From CAVPXC01 sp963709505 (GTDB taxonomy: Bacteria > Chloroflexota > Anaerolineae > JAAEKA01): a stretch of 64,000 bases of DNA. The notes beneath the pieces were generated by a model that made no database searches, was not told the DNA's origin, and saw only the letters and a list, made by a program, of their open reading frames with translations. The position numbers were made by a program, and so were the translations under genes. The DNA lies in assembly GCA_963709505.1 (NCBI GenBank), contig CAVPXC010000010.1, positions 62,001 to 126,000 of the forward strand, read 5' to 3'. Shown piece by piece: positions 50,035 through 59,506 of this stretch (its first letter is position 1; every line of letters starts with the position of its first letter).

Positions 50035-50357
50035 ACTGCCTTGAAAATGCCCGAACAAGTTCGGGAGTTCGCGATGCACACCGGACTCCTTGAAAATGCC
50101 CGAACAAGTTCGGGAGTCCGCGGTGCACACCGGACTCCTCGACTTGTCGAGGAATTCTCATCCAACGGGGTGACGACAGGCCGGCCAAGTCGCTGTCTTC
50201 TTGTCAATCTATCGTGCCTGTGACCGATCTCGTCAGGCCCGCCTTTCTCACGTCAGGCCCGCGGAAGCGAGCATCCAGGTGGTATATCTTGATCGGCTGT
50301 GGTACACTTCAAATGAAACCTGCATAGTCAGTCGTTGAAATACTCCAGGAGACACCG
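50035..50357. other. Spacer with palindromic repeats
   Basis: 323 bases: two CCCGAACAAGTTCGGG palindromes and one CTCGACTTGTCGAG palindrome with repeated flanks (TGAAAATGCCCGAACAAG..., GTGCACACCGGACTCC) at 50041-50155. The rest is unremarkable. Confidence 0.6.
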
Positions 50358-51254
50358 ATGGATCGCATTCACACCATGGAATTGGTTCGTTCCTATCAGG
50401 TCGGCGAGCTTAGCCGGCGCGATTTTCTGGCGCAGGCTAGCACTGCCCTGGGCAGTATAGCCGCCGCCAGCATGCTGCTGTCCGCCTGCACCCCGGTGAC
50501 CGGCCCCACCGAGCCGGTGCTTCTTGCGACACAGCCGGCTGCGGCCGCGCAGCCACAGTCCACGCCCGGGGTGATGGCCGCCACCGTCAGCTACCCGGAT
50601 GGCAAGGGTGGAACCCTAAGCGGGTATCTGGCCCGCCCGGCCGGCGAGGGTAAAGCACCGGCGGTCATCGTCATCCAGGAATGGTGGGGTCTCAACGACA
50701 ACATCAAGGATATCGCCCGCCGTTTCGCCGCCGAAGGCTTTGTAGCCCTTGCACCCGACCTCTACCACGGCCAGGTGGTCAGCGAGCCTAACGAGGCGCG
50801 CAAGCTGGTCATGGCGCTTGACATGGATGCGGCGGTAGGCGAGATCCAGGCCGCTATCAACTTTCTCCTCAAACAGCAGACGGTCGCCGGGCCCAAAGTC
50901 GGTCTGACCGGGTTTTGCATGGGCGGCCGGCTGGTGCTGATGACCGCTCTGGTCGACGGGCGCTTGGCCGCGGCCGTGCCCTGGTATGGCCCGCCGCTGA
51001 CGGCCGAGCAGGCCGGCCAGGTCAAAGCGCCGATTCTGGGATTGTACGGCGAGCAGGATGGCGGCATCCCGGCAGCTTCGGTGCGCGAAATGCAACAGGG
51101 GCTGGACGCGGCTGGCATTGCCAACGAGTTCGTGATCTATCCCGGCGCACAGCACGCCTTTTTCAACGACACCCGTCCCAGCTACCACCCGCAAGCCGCC
51201 GCCGACGCCTGGCAGCGGGCCGTGGCGTGGTTCCGCAAGTATCTGGTTGAGTAG
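50358..51254 (+). CDS. Exported dienelactone hydrolase family protein (Tat lipoprotein)
   Basis: A 298-residue protein. The N-terminus carries a twin-arginine signal (SRRDFLAQAS, R20-R21), a hydrophobic stretch and a lipobox LLSAC with C44, so it is probably folded in the cytoplasm, exported by Tat and lipid-anchored. The rest is dienelactone hydrolase-like: VIVIQEWWGLNDNIKDIARR, nucleophile cysteine in GFCMGG, LGLYGEQDGGIP with the acid and AQHAFFNDTRP with the histidine. It hydrolyses lactones or esters outside the cell. ATG 50358 follows CAGGAGACACCG. Confidence 0.85.
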   Translation: MDRIHTMELVRSYQVGELSRRDFLAQASTALGSIAAASMLLSACTPVTGPTEPVLLATQPAAAAQPQSTPGVMAATVSYPDGKGGTLSGYLARPAGEGKAPAVIVIQEWWGLNDNIKDIARRFAAEGFVALAPDLYHGQVVSEPNEARKLVMALDMDAAVGEIQAAINFLLKQQTVAGPKVGLTGFCMGGRLVLMTALVDGRLAAAVPWYGPPLTAEQAGQVKAPILGLYGEQDGGIPAASVREMQQGLDAAGIANEFVIYPGAQHAFFNDTRPSYHPQAAADAWQRAVAWFRKYLVE

Positions 51255-51279
51255 AGCGGTAAGCTACTAAGGAAAGTAG

Positions 51280-51687
51280 ATGCAAGAGTCACCCACGCGT
51301 CCTTTTGAAGTGAGACTGAGCCTGCCTGTGCGTACGTATGACATCGATATGCTGGGCATCGTCCACAATCGAGTGTACATCCGCTGGCTGGAAGACTTGC
51401 GCATGCAGGTTCTGGCGGAGTATCTGCCGCTCCAGCCGCTGGTGGAGGCCGGCATCAGCCCGCTGCTGATCAAGACCTGCATCGAGTACAAACGTCCCGT
51501 GCGTCTGTTCGATCCCCTGGTGGGTCACATGTGGATGGCCGCACTCGGCCGGGCGCGGTATACCCTACGGGCCGAGTTCATCGTCAATGACCAGCTCATG
51601 GCTACCGCTGAGCAGACGGGCTGCTTCGTCGAGCTCGCCACCGGCCGCCCCGTTCCTGTCCCGAAGCAGGCTCGTGACCAATGGTAG
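51280..51687 (+). CDS. Acyl-CoA thioesterase (4HBT hot-dog family)
   Basis: A 135-residue hot-dog protein: RTYDIDMLGIVHNRVYIRWL contains the YDxDxxGxVHN-type active-site loop, with the acidic residue before the helix, followed by IEYKRPVRLFDPLVG and ATAEQTGCFVELATG. It hydrolyses acyl-CoA thioesters. It overlaps the next gene by seven bases, so the two are co-translated. Confidence 0.85.
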   Translation: MQESPTRPFEVRLSLPVRTYDIDMLGIVHNRVYIRWLEDLRMQVLAEYLPLQPLVEAGISPLLIKTCIEYKRPVRLFDPLVGHMWMAALGRARYTLRAEFIVNDQLMATAEQTGCFVELATGRPVPVPKQARDQW

Positions 51688-52376
51688 ACCTCGTTCATTT
51701 CGGCTACTTTTTCTTTCCCTCCACCTACCGGCCGCCGCTCGGTCATGCTGCGTTTGACGCCTATGTCTCGGCCTCGCGCACTGACTGGTATTTCGATACC
51801 CAGGCGGCGACCTTCACCGTCGCCGGCGATGATGCCATCCGGCATGTGAGAATCATGCATCCGTGGCCTCAATCTCCACAACGGCTGCGGGTTGTCTTCG
51901 GGCGTTTCTATGTCATTGCCCACGACGGCGAGTTGGTGGAAGGCTGCTCCTTCGGTGGCGACCTGGGGATTGTCGACCACGGCACCCATACGAGCTGCCA
52001 TCTGACCTCGCCGGCGCCCATTTTTGACATGGAGAACCCGGGCGGGTTCATCATGCTTTTGGAGCCGGAAATTGAGGCTGAGTTGGCCCGGCTGCGGGCA
52101 GAGTGGACCGGCTCGGACGCCGAATTCGATCTGCGGCTTGCCGGCATCGACCCGTCCATGCTTTTCGTCGTTAGTCTGGACTTCATGGACAGTTATCTGC
52201 ACTCCCAGCCTCAGGGGACAGAGGACGACCAGATCATGGACGAGCGCAACGCCGTGCGTCGAGCCATCCACACGCTGAAGGACGCCGGGGGTGGCCCGAG
52301 AAAGTTCCCAAGCTACGGGAACTCATCTTGGAACCTGTTTGAATGGTTCGCTCTTCTACCCCCTGCAAGGCACTGA
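51681..52376 (+). CDS. Unrecognised 231-residue protein coupled to the thioesterase
   Basis: I do not recognise a family. The soluble product has no signal peptide or membrane helix. Features are FGYFFFPSTYRPPLGHAAFD, RIMHPWPQSPQRLRVVFGRF, HGTHTSCHLTSPAPIFDMEN and LEPEIEAELARLRAEW. It starts before the thioesterase stop, so its function is probably tied to that enzyme. The Ppx/GppA gene follows 38 bases later. Confidence 0.7.
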   Translation: MVDLVHFGYFFFPSTYRPPLGHAAFDAYVSASRTDWYFDTQAATFTVAGDDAIRHVRIMHPWPQSPQRLRVVFGRFYVIAHDGELVEGCSFGGDLGIVDHGTHTSCHLTSPAPIFDMENPGGFIMLLEPEIEAELARLRAEWTGSDAEFDLRLAGIDPSMLFVVSLDFMDSYLHSQPQGTEDDQIMDERNAVRRAIHTLKDAGGGPRKFPSYGNSSWNLFEWFALLPPARH

Positions 52377-52414
52377 CTTCTAACTGCCGCACATCTCACT
52401 ATCTTACTTTCACC

Positions 52415-53956
52415 ATGAGCCAACGCATCGCGGTCATCGACCTGGGATCCAACACTACCCGCCTGGTGGTCTACGACTACGAGCCTGGCCGGCGCTTTCA
52501 TCTGGTCGACGAGGTACGCGAGGTGGTCCGTCTACGCGAGGGCATGGGCAACGGCATGGCGCTGCGCGCAGCGGCCATCGACCGCGCCCAGCGCGCCATG
52601 CGCATGTTCGCCAGCTTCTGCGCATCCCAGGGCATCGACGACATCGTCATGACCGCCACCAGCGCGGTGCGCGACGCTCGCAACGGCGCCTCGTTCCTGG
52701 CGCGTGTCAAGGCCGACACCGGCTGGGAGCCTCGTCTACTGTCCGGCGAAGCCGAGGGCTATTACGGCGCGCTGGGCGCGATCAATGGCACCGGTCTGCG
52801 CGACGGCTTCGCAATCGACCTGGGCGGCGGCAGCGCGCAGATCGTCGAGGTGCGTAAAGGCTTTCCTGAGCGCTGCGTCAGCCTGCCGTTGGGCGCGCTG
52901 CGGCTGAGCGATCTTTTTCTGGGCTTCGACCGCGCCCGCCCGGCGGATGTGGCCGGCCTGAGCGAGTTCGTCCAGGAACAGCTGGCTCCGGTGGATTGGT
53001 TTCGCGCCAGCCCCGGCAAAAAGCTGGTGGCCTTGGGCGGCACCATCCGCAACCTGGCCAAGGTCGACCAGGCGGAGGTCCACTACCCGCTGGAGGGAGT
53101 CCACGGCTACGAGCTGGGCGCCGAGCGTTTGCAGCAGATGGCCGATCGCCTGTGGCGGCTGTCGGCCAAAGAGCGCAGCAGGCTGGCAGGCCTTGACGAG
53201 CATCGCGGCGATATCATCCAAAGCGGCGCGCTCGCCTACCAGGCGCTGTTGCAGCATAGCGGTTTCGACCGGCTGACAGTGTCGCAGCAAGGGCTGCGCG
53301 AGGGGCTGTTCTATGAGCGTTTCCTGGCCGGCCAGGAACGTCCGGTGTTCGCCGACCTGCGCGAGTTTAGCGTGCTCAACCAGGCGCGCAACTACGAACA
53401 GGACACTCCCCACGCCCACCACGTCACTACTCTCAGCCTGCGGCTCTTCGATCAACTTCAGCCGGCTCATGGGCTGGCTTCCGGCTATCGCCAGCTTCTA
53501 TGGGCCGCAGGCATGCTTCACGACATTGGAATCGCCGTCGATTACTACTACCATCATCATCACTCGGCATATATCATCCTCAACAGCGGCTTGCCCGGAT
53601 ACAAACCGCGCGAGCTGGCGTTGATCGCGCTGCTGACCCAGTATCACCGCAAGGGCAATCCCAAGCCCGGCGAGTTGGCATCCTTGTTGACCGAGGATGA
53701 CCCCCGGGCGCTCGTCGTGCTATCCGGCATGCTGCGTCTTTGCGAGTTTCTCGAGCGAGGCCGCAGCCAGGTGGTGCGGGACGTGTGCTGCCATCTCGAC
53801 CAACCCAACGGCTGGCTGCAAATCGAGGCCCTGGCCGACGGCGACGCCAGCATGGAGCTGTGGGACGCTAGCCGTAACATCGACTTGCTGGCTCGGGCGT
53901 TGGGGCTGGAGGTGGAGCTGGTGGCCGGGGTATGGCTGGGGGAGCGCGAACGGTGA
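52415..53956 (+). CDS. ppx: Exopolyphosphatase / guanosine pentaphosphatase with HD domain
   Basis: A 513-residue Ppx/GppA protein. ASKHA-fold halves: AVIDLGSNTTRLVVYDYEPG at residue 5 and FAIDLGGGSAQIVEV near 135 (phosphate loops), VALGGTIRNLAKV, and DRLTVSQQGLREGLF. The C-terminal HD domain begins near 325 (HAHHVTTLSLRLFD, LLWAAGMLHDIGIAVDYYYH). It hydrolyses polyphosphate or pppGpp. The start at ATG 52415 directly precedes the conserved strand; upstream in-frame codons have no family match. Confidence 0.9.
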   Translation: MSQRIAVIDLGSNTTRLVVYDYEPGRRFHLVDEVREVVRLREGMGNGMALRAAAIDRAQRAMRMFASFCASQGIDDIVMTATSAVRDARNGASFLARVKADTGWEPRLLSGEAEGYYGALGAINGTGLRDGFAIDLGGGSAQIVEVRKGFPERCVSLPLGALRLSDLFLGFDRARPADVAGLSEFVQEQLAPVDWFRASPGKKLVALGGTIRNLAKVDQAEVHYPLEGVHGYELGAERLQQMADRLWRLSAKERSRLAGLDEHRGDIIQSGALAYQALLQHSGFDRLTVSQQGLREGLFYERFLAGQERPVFADLREFSVLNQARNYEQDTPHAHHVTTLSLRLFDQLQPAHGLASGYRQLLWAAGMLHDIGIAVDYYYHHHHSAYIILNSGLPGYKPRELALIALLTQYHRKGNPKPGELASLLTEDDPRALVVLSGMLRLCEFLERGRSQVVRDVCCHLDQPNGWLQIEALADGDASMELWDASRNIDLLARALGLEVELVAGVWLGERER

Positions 53957-53999
53957 AGGTTCCAGAGACCTGCCCCTACGCGATTTGTTATCGTTCGAA

Positions 54000-54972
54000 A
54001 TGATGGTTGTGAAGAAACATAGAAGCAAGGTCTTGAACTGCAGCCTAATTGTCGTGCTGGTGATGGCCGGTTGGCTCTCGTTGGCGTCGCACGCAGCGGT
54101 CGAGGGTGGTGGTTGGCAACAGGCTGACAAGGTGCGTTTTGCCGTAATCGGCGACTACGGCGACGACAGCCAAGCGGAGGCCGACGTTGCAGCGCTGGTG
54201 AGGAGTTGGAAGCCCGATTTTGTGGTGACTACCGGTGACAACAATTACCCTTCCGGCGCCGTAGGCACGATCGACAGCGCAGTCGGCCGCCACTACCATG
54301 AGTTCATTGCGCCGTATATCGGGATCTACGGACCAGGCGCGGACACGAACCGCTTCTTCCCCACGCTCGGCAACCATGACTGGGACGCCAGCACGCGCGC
54401 GATCCGCCTGCCACAACCGTACCTGGACTATTTTGAGCTTCCAGGTAACGAGCGTTACTACGACGTTGCTTGGGGACCGGTGCACATCTTTGCCGTCGAC
54501 AGCGACTATCGTGAGCCCGATGGCTCTTCCAGCGAACTCGATCCAGGCCGCCTGGCTGCGCCAACGGCTGGCGTCGTCGAAGGCGCCTTGGAAGCTGGTG
54601 CTGATGCACGAGCCACCTTACTCGTCCGGACTGCACGGTTCTAGCATGCGGCTGCGCTGGCCTTATCAGGCATGGGGCGCAAGCGCAGTGCTTTCGGGTC
54701 ACGATCACACCTACGAGCGTGTTGTCCTCGATGGGTTTCCCTATTTTGTCAACGGCCTGGGTGGTTCCAGCCGCACCTGGTTCGTCGTACCCATACCAGG
54801 CAGCCAGGTGCGCTACAATGCCGACTCCGGTGCGATGCTGATCGAGGCCAGCCGAGAACGTATTACCTTCAAGTTCATTTCACGTAAGGGTCAGGTGATC
54901 GACAGGTATACGCTCACCACGAAGTCGGCGCCTACAGGAATTAGAAACCACCTGGAGGCCGAAGCGCCGTAG
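54000..54972 (+). pseudogene. Exported metallophosphoesterase (one frameshift)
   Basis: Calcineurin-like phosphoesterase in two frames. 54000 to about 54530: signal peptide (NCSLIVVLVMAGWLSLASHA), FAVIGDYGDDSQAEADVAAL, VVTTGDNNYPSGA, FFPTLGNHDWDAS. About 54530-54972: LRQRLASSKAPWKLVLMHEP, SGHDHTYERVVLDG, YFVNGLGGSSRT. Together these give all five metal motifs (D-x-H/D, GDxxY/N, GNHD/E, H, GHDH). Likely a secreted phosphatase acting on organic phosphates. The shift near 54530 must be corrected for activity. Confidence 0.8.
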
Positions 54973-54978
54973 CCTAAA

Positions 54979-55059
54979 CGGGTGTATTTCAAGTTGGGGC
55001 CAGACCCTTCGGGTTTTCCGCAAACCCAAAGGGTCTGGCCCCAACTTGAAATACACCCG
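54979..55059. repeat. 81-bp near-perfect palindrome, copy 2
   Basis: Same length and sequence as 43151-43231, with a few compensated changes (GGGGCCAG/CTGGCCCC instead of GGGGGCAG/CTGCCCCC), so the stem is conserved. Confidence 0.9.
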
Positions 55060-55073
55060 CCTAAATTTGGGGG

Positions 55074-55102
55074 TTGACAAACCCAATTCCATCTGCTATG
55101 AT
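55074..55102 (+). promoter_or_regulatory. Consensus sigma70 promoter
   Basis: TTGACA (55074-55079), 17 bases, TATGAT (55097-55102). It is the strongest promoter match in the window and drives a 32-codon ORF followed by two hairpin terminators. Confidence 0.75.
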
Positions 55103-55130
55103 GATGTTATCCTACAGGAGGTCTAGTTCA

Positions 55131-55229
55131 ATGCGCCGCGAAACAACCATGATCAGCGTAACCCATAGCGTTCAGACCGACGGTTTTGCCGCCGTCGCCG
55201 ATTGTTCGCGCAGCGTGCTCCGTAGCTAG
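55131..55229 (+). CDS. 32-residue leader peptide or small protein
   Basis: ATG 55131 is preceded by AGGAGGT (55116-55122) at ideal spacing and by a consensus promoter. The product has MRRETTMISVTHSVQ at its start, one cysteine near the end and no run of a regulatory amino acid. The stop at 55229 is 24 bases before a terminator-like hairpin. It may be a leader peptide of an attenuator whose target gene has been lost, or a short protein. It is not similar to known leader peptides that I recognise. Confidence 0.45.
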   Translation: MRRETTMISVTHSVQTDGFAAVADCSRSVLRS

Positions 55230-55252
55230 TAGCTTGTCTTCATGACGTAGCC

Positions 55253-55292
55253 AACGGCCGTGGGCGCTTCTGCAACCCACGGCCGTTTTGAT
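55253..55292 (+). terminator. Intrinsic terminator 1 after the small ORF
   Basis: Twelve-base stem AACGGCCGTGGG / CCCACGGCCGTT, 11-base loop, then TTTTGATT. Confidence 0.7.
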
Positions 55293-55313
55293 TCCCGCGA
55301 TTGATCGAGTCGC

Positions 55314-55358
55314 AACGCCGTGGGCCTATCCAAGTCAGCCCGCGGCGTTCTTGTTCTT
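55314..55358 (+). terminator. Terminator-like hairpin 2
   Basis: AACGCCGTGGGC (55314-55325) pairs with GCCCGCGGCGTT (55338-55349), one G-U, then CTTGTTCTT. It resembles the first hairpin (shared ACG-CCGTGGG core). Confidence 0.55.
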
Positions 55359-55430
55359 CCACTATGCAACATCCAACGTCCGGCGTCTGACATATTGGCA
55401 CTAGTGAGGTGTAGTAGATGACAAACCCTA

Positions 55431-55640
55431 TTGATGCAAAAAGAGGCCCAGCTCTTGCCAGCGACCTATGTGCTGGCTGGCATGCGTGAGGCGCTACTCG
55501 AAAATGCCAGATTGTACGAACTGTGCAGGTACATCCGGCCTCTGCTTGTAGCTGCGGCGATCGCCATCCCAGTCGGACTCAAGCGCTGCAGAGTTCTACG
55601 TCAAACAACCGAACCGTCCGAAGCGGCATGGATAACGTGA
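55431..55640 (+). pseudogene. Possible remnant of an ABC-2 type permease C-terminus
   Basis: The segment LPATYVLAGMREALLENARL, followed by RPLLVAAAIAIPVGLK, resembles the last extracellular loop and helix of ABC-2 permeases (PLTYALEGMR... type). No upstream part exists. If correct, a transporter gene downstream of the leader was deleted. Confidence 0.3.
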
Positions 55641-55835
55641 AACATCCAACTGATTCGACCTGTGTTTGACTGGTAGACAAGGAAACAAGGAAACAAGGCC
55701 ATGAGGTGGTACCGTCAGCCGAGTTTCTTCCTGGTCTACCAGTCTTTTCGTCCCGTAAATGCCCCTGTTTTCCACCCTTGTGCTATAATCTCCTCGTGTT
55801 CCTCGCCGCATAAGCATCCTGTCAACCAAGTTTCT

Positions 55836-55877
55836 GCGTGGTGTCACCCTGAGGCTCGGCGAAGGGTGACACCACGC
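55836..55877. repeat. Hairpin element GCGTGGTGTCACCCT
   Basis: A 15-bp perfect stem with a 12-base loop between the ABC remnant and the acylase operon. The loop-stem junction GTCACCCTGAGGCTCGGCG looks like dispersed repeats seen in many genomes. Confidence 0.6.
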
Positions 55878-55936
55878 AAGGATTAATTATACAGAGTAAT
55901 AGGCATCCTCGAACATATTATTGAAGCGGCCAAAGC

Positions 55937-56032
55937 ATGACAAACGGCATCTCCAGGCAACTGGACGAGCTGGCTGCTGAGGCCAATGAATATCTACATA
56001 GGCTCACGTCGATCCCAGGCGCTTGCATATGA
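55937..56032 (+). CDS. Short upstream ORF coupled to the penicillin-acylase gene
   Basis: 31 codons (starting MTNGISRQLDELAAEA) whose TGA overlaps the acylase ATG at 56029 in ATGA. No clear Shine-Dalgarno precedes it. It could be a coupling ORF or the end of a lost gene. Confidence 0.3.
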   Translation: MTNGISRQLDELAAEANEYLHRLTSIPGACI

Positions 56033-58520
56033 CTCCTGCACTGCTTCTTGTCACGATCACTCTCGTCATCTTCGGACTTCTCGCATTGGCCTTCGTCGGC
56101 GTGGTTTGGTACGTTTTTCGCCGGCCGTTGTCTCGTGTGAAGGGCGATGTCGAGTTGCCTGAACTGTCCGCGCCCGTCGAGATCGTGCGCGATCGTTGGG
56201 GCGTGCCCCACATCTACGCCGAGACGGAGCGCGACGCGTTTTTCGCCCAAGGCTATGTCCATGCCCAGGATCGTCTGTTTCAAATGGAGTACGCCCGGCG
56301 TTTGGCGCGAGGCACGCTGGCGGAGGTTTTTGGCGTGGCCGCTTTGGAGGCCGACCGGTGGAGCCGGGTGATCGGCTTCTGGCGCTCCACCCACAGGGAC
56401 TGCCAAGGCCTCGGCCCCGAAGAGACTGGCGCGCTTGAAGCCTACGCGGCCGGCGTCAACGCCTACATTGTGTCCAGTCGCCTGCGGATGCCGGCCGAAT
56501 TCACCATCGCGGGCTTTAAACCAGATCCCTGGCAGACGCAGGATACGCTCGGCGTGCTCAAAGTGCTTGGCTGGGCGCTGAGCCAAAATTGGGAGGGCGA
56601 GCTGCTGCGCGTGGAACTGCTGCAGGCGCTTGGGCCGGAGCGGGCAGCCGAGCTCGAGCCGTTCTACCCGGCAGGCAACCCGATTGTTGTGCCGAACCTG
56701 GGTGGTATTACCAGCCCGGAGCAGCTTGCCGAGGCCGCAGGCCGTCTACGGACGGCCTACCAGGCTGCTAGCCAGTGGTTTGGACAGGCCACGATGGCCG
56801 GCAGCAACAACTGGGTCATCGGGCCGTTGCGCACCGCCACACGCCGGCCTTTGCTGGCCAACGATCCTCACCTGTCGGTCACGATGCCCTCGCTGTGGTA
56901 CGAGAACCACGTCGAGGCGGCAGATGGCAGTCTGCGTTTCACCGGCGCCACGATCCCCGGCATCCCCGGCATCGTCGTCGGTCACAACGAGCGCATTGCA
57001 TGGGGCATCACTGCCGGCCGGGCCGACACGCAGGACCTTTTCGTCGAGCAGCGCCATCCCGAACGGCCCACCTGGTTCCGCGCCGGCGACGAATGGACGC
57101 CGGCAACCGTATTGAACGAGGAAATCCGCGTGCGCAGCCAGGCCGAGCCCCATCTGGAAGAAGTGATCCTCACCCGTCACGGGCCTCTGATCAACGGGTT
57201 GGTGGCGGCTGCGGGTCCCAGCCCGGAAGACGGAGGGCGTCAGGCGCTGCCAGATCTGGCACTGCGCTGGAGCGGCCATGAGCCGAGCGCCTCGATGCGC
57301 GGGCTATTGGGTCTGTTGAAGGCACAGGACTGGCCCAGCTTTCGCGCGGCCCTGGCCGACGTGGGCGATCCCTCGCTGAACATCGTGTACGCCGATGTCG
57401 ACGGCAACATCGGCTACCAGTACGTCGCTCGTGTGCCTAATCGCCGCCGTGGCCACGGCCTGCTTCCAAGCCCCGGTTGGGATGACAGCTACGCCTGGGA
57501 TGGATGGGTACCTTTTGAGGAGCTGCCTTCGGCCCTCAACCCGCCCCAGGGCTATGCTCTTTCCGCCAACAACAAGCCCGCGCCCGACAGCTACCCGCAT
57601 TTCCTGGGCGCCGACTGGTACCCTGGTTATCGGGCCGCGCGTATTGATCGCATGCTGCAAGCCAAGCCGCGCTTCACCATCCACGACTTCCAGAACATGC
57701 AGATGGACGTCTTTTCGGTGCAGGCCGAGGCTCTTGTGCCGCTGCTTTAGCCTGGCGGAGGGATCAAACCTACTCGAAAAGCGTATCGTGCGGGAGCTGG
57801 AAACCTGGAATCTTTCGCATCGAAGTCGACAGCTTTGCAGCGGCTGCCTACGAGGTAATGCGCCTGCATCTGCTGGACCTGGTCTTTGCCGACAAGCTCG
57901 GCGGCCTCGCAGGCGCGTACAAGGGCAAATCGCTCAATGCTGTCTTCTCAGCCTCGACCTTTGCCGGCAAGGCGAGCCTGTGCCTGGTCAACCTCCTGGA
58001 GCAGGACGAGAGCTGGTGGTTCCGGGATGTCGCGACCGGCACATCGCGCACACGAGACGAACTCCTGCGCGTGGCGCTCAAACGCACTGCCGACACGCTC
58101 TACGAGCTAATCGGCAAGGACCCGCGCAAATGGGCCTGGGGAAAGGTACACCAGATAGAGTTTCCGCACCTCTTCGGCCGCGGCCGGTTCATGCGCACTA
58201 TGTTCAACCGCGGCCAGTATCCTATCAGCGGCGACGAACAAACCGTCTGGATGACCGCGCAGAATCTGGAATTGCCTTTCGGGCTGGTGACCACCACCGC
58301 CACCTATCGCCAGGTGCTGGACGTGGGCGACTGGGATCGCTCGACCGCCATCCTCTCTACCGGCCAATCCGGCCAACCCACCAGCGTGCACTATGCCGAT
58401 CATTTCGAGCTGTGGCGCGAAGGCGAGCAGCACGCCATGCTCTGGTCGCGCCAGGCGGTGGACTCTGAGGCGGAGGCGACGATGTGGCTGAGGAGGCGCA
58501 GGAGGAGTGGAGTGAAGTGA
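56029..58520 (+). pseudogene. Membrane-anchored penicillin acylase (Ntn hydrolase), two frameshifts
   Basis: A penicillin amidase/acyl-homoserine-lactone acylase homologue of about 830 residues. Residues 1-30 are a membrane anchor (LLLVTITLVIFGLLALAFVG). The alpha part has VEIVRDRWGVPHIYAETERD. The autocatalytic serine S259 begins the beta chain (TMAGSNNWVIGP), followed by NDPHLSVTMPSLWYE, FTGATIPGIPGIVVGHNERI and ALSANNKPAP. The frame shifts near 57740 and near 57810; the last part is 57830-58520 (FNRGQYPISGDEQTV). These enzymes cleave amide bonds of beta-lactams, N-acyl homoserine lactones or peptides. As sequenced the C-terminus is lost. Confidence 0.8.
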
Positions 58521-58612
58521 TGAGAGTGAATGAGGTGAGAGTGGAGAGTTCAATCCTTCACTCATCATTCATCACTTCATCCCTTCATCGCTCTCACTTC
58601 CATCCCACCAGG
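58507..58612. repeat. Inverted pair of degenerate heptamer arrays
   Basis: Left GAGTGAAGTGATGAGAGTGA type, right its complement (TTCACTCATCATTCATCACT...). It provides the C-terminal codons and stop of the acylase gene and the space to the methyltransferase. Confidence 0.7.
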
Positions 58613-58619
58613 AGACACA

Positions 58620-59440
58620 ATGAGCCGCCAGATTGACATGCGCGCAGCGTGGAACAGGACAAGTGCGGGTTATCAACGGCTCCATCAGATCCCAACAGAT
58701 GCGGCGCACTATGGCCCGTGGGCGCCGGATGAAAGTGAGTTGCGCCTGCTGGGCGACGTGCGGGATAAGCGCATCCTGGAGCTTGGATGCGGCGGCGGGC
58801 AGTGCAGCATTGCCTTTGCCCGGCAGGGCGCTATCGCGGTGGGCATTGACTTGAGCGACGAGCAGCTTTCCTTTGCCCGCCGGCTGGCCGAGCAGGTGGA
58901 GCAGTCTAGCCACGCCGGGGTCAGCGCCTTTGTCCCGCCAATCTTCCTGCAAGGTGAGGCAAGCGATCTCAGCCTTTCGCCGACCGGAGTTTCGATGTGG
59001 TGTTCTCCGCCTACGCCTTACATTATGTGCCGCACATCGAGACCTGTCTTGCCGAGGTGAGCCGGGTGCTTCGCCTTCCTGATCCGGGCAGAGGCATACC
59101 TGGCGGTCAATTCGTCTTTAGCCTGGACCATCCCTTCCGCGATTGTTTCTGGGATGATGACCGCGACGAAGACAGCCTGCAGCCTTTACGAAGCTATTTC
59201 GTGCGCGGCGCGATGGACTGGCAGTTTGGATCGAGCGGTGAGTGGATGCGCTCCTACCACCGCACCATCGGCGACTGGGTCGACCTGCTGCACGGCGCCA
59301 GCTTGCAGGTCGAGCGCATTCTCGAACCCGAACCCGTGCTCTCGGTCGAAGAGCAAACGAGCTGGTCGGAGAGTTATGACCTCGAGGTTGCCAGGTTGAT
59401 CCCCCAGACGATCATCTTTGTGGCGAGGAATCGTGGATGA
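58620..59440 (+). pseudogene. SAM-dependent methyltransferase (one frameshift near 58985)
   Basis: Methyltransf_11-like enzyme. 58620-58985: MRAAWNRTSAGYQRLHQIPT, motif I ILELGCGGGQCSIAFARQGA, GIDLSDEQLSFARRL. After the shift, 58990-59440: VVFSAYALHYVPHIETCLAE (motif II), FVFSLDHPFRDCFWDD and SYHRTIGDWVDLLHGASLQV. The whole would be about 270 residues. It resembles methyltransferases of small molecules. ATG 58620 follows CCAGGAGACACA. Confidence 0.8.
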
Positions 59441-59498
59441 AAATGCCTCGACAAGTCGAGGAGTCGGCACGTATCGAGGATCTGAACTTGTTCAGGTA
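59440..59498. repeat. CCTCGACAAGTCGAGG and CTGAACTTGTTCAG palindromes
   Basis: Same family as 44533-44634; located between the convergent methyltransferase and M23 genes and may serve as terminator. Confidence 0.7.
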
Positions 59499-59506
59499 TT
59501 CTTAGG

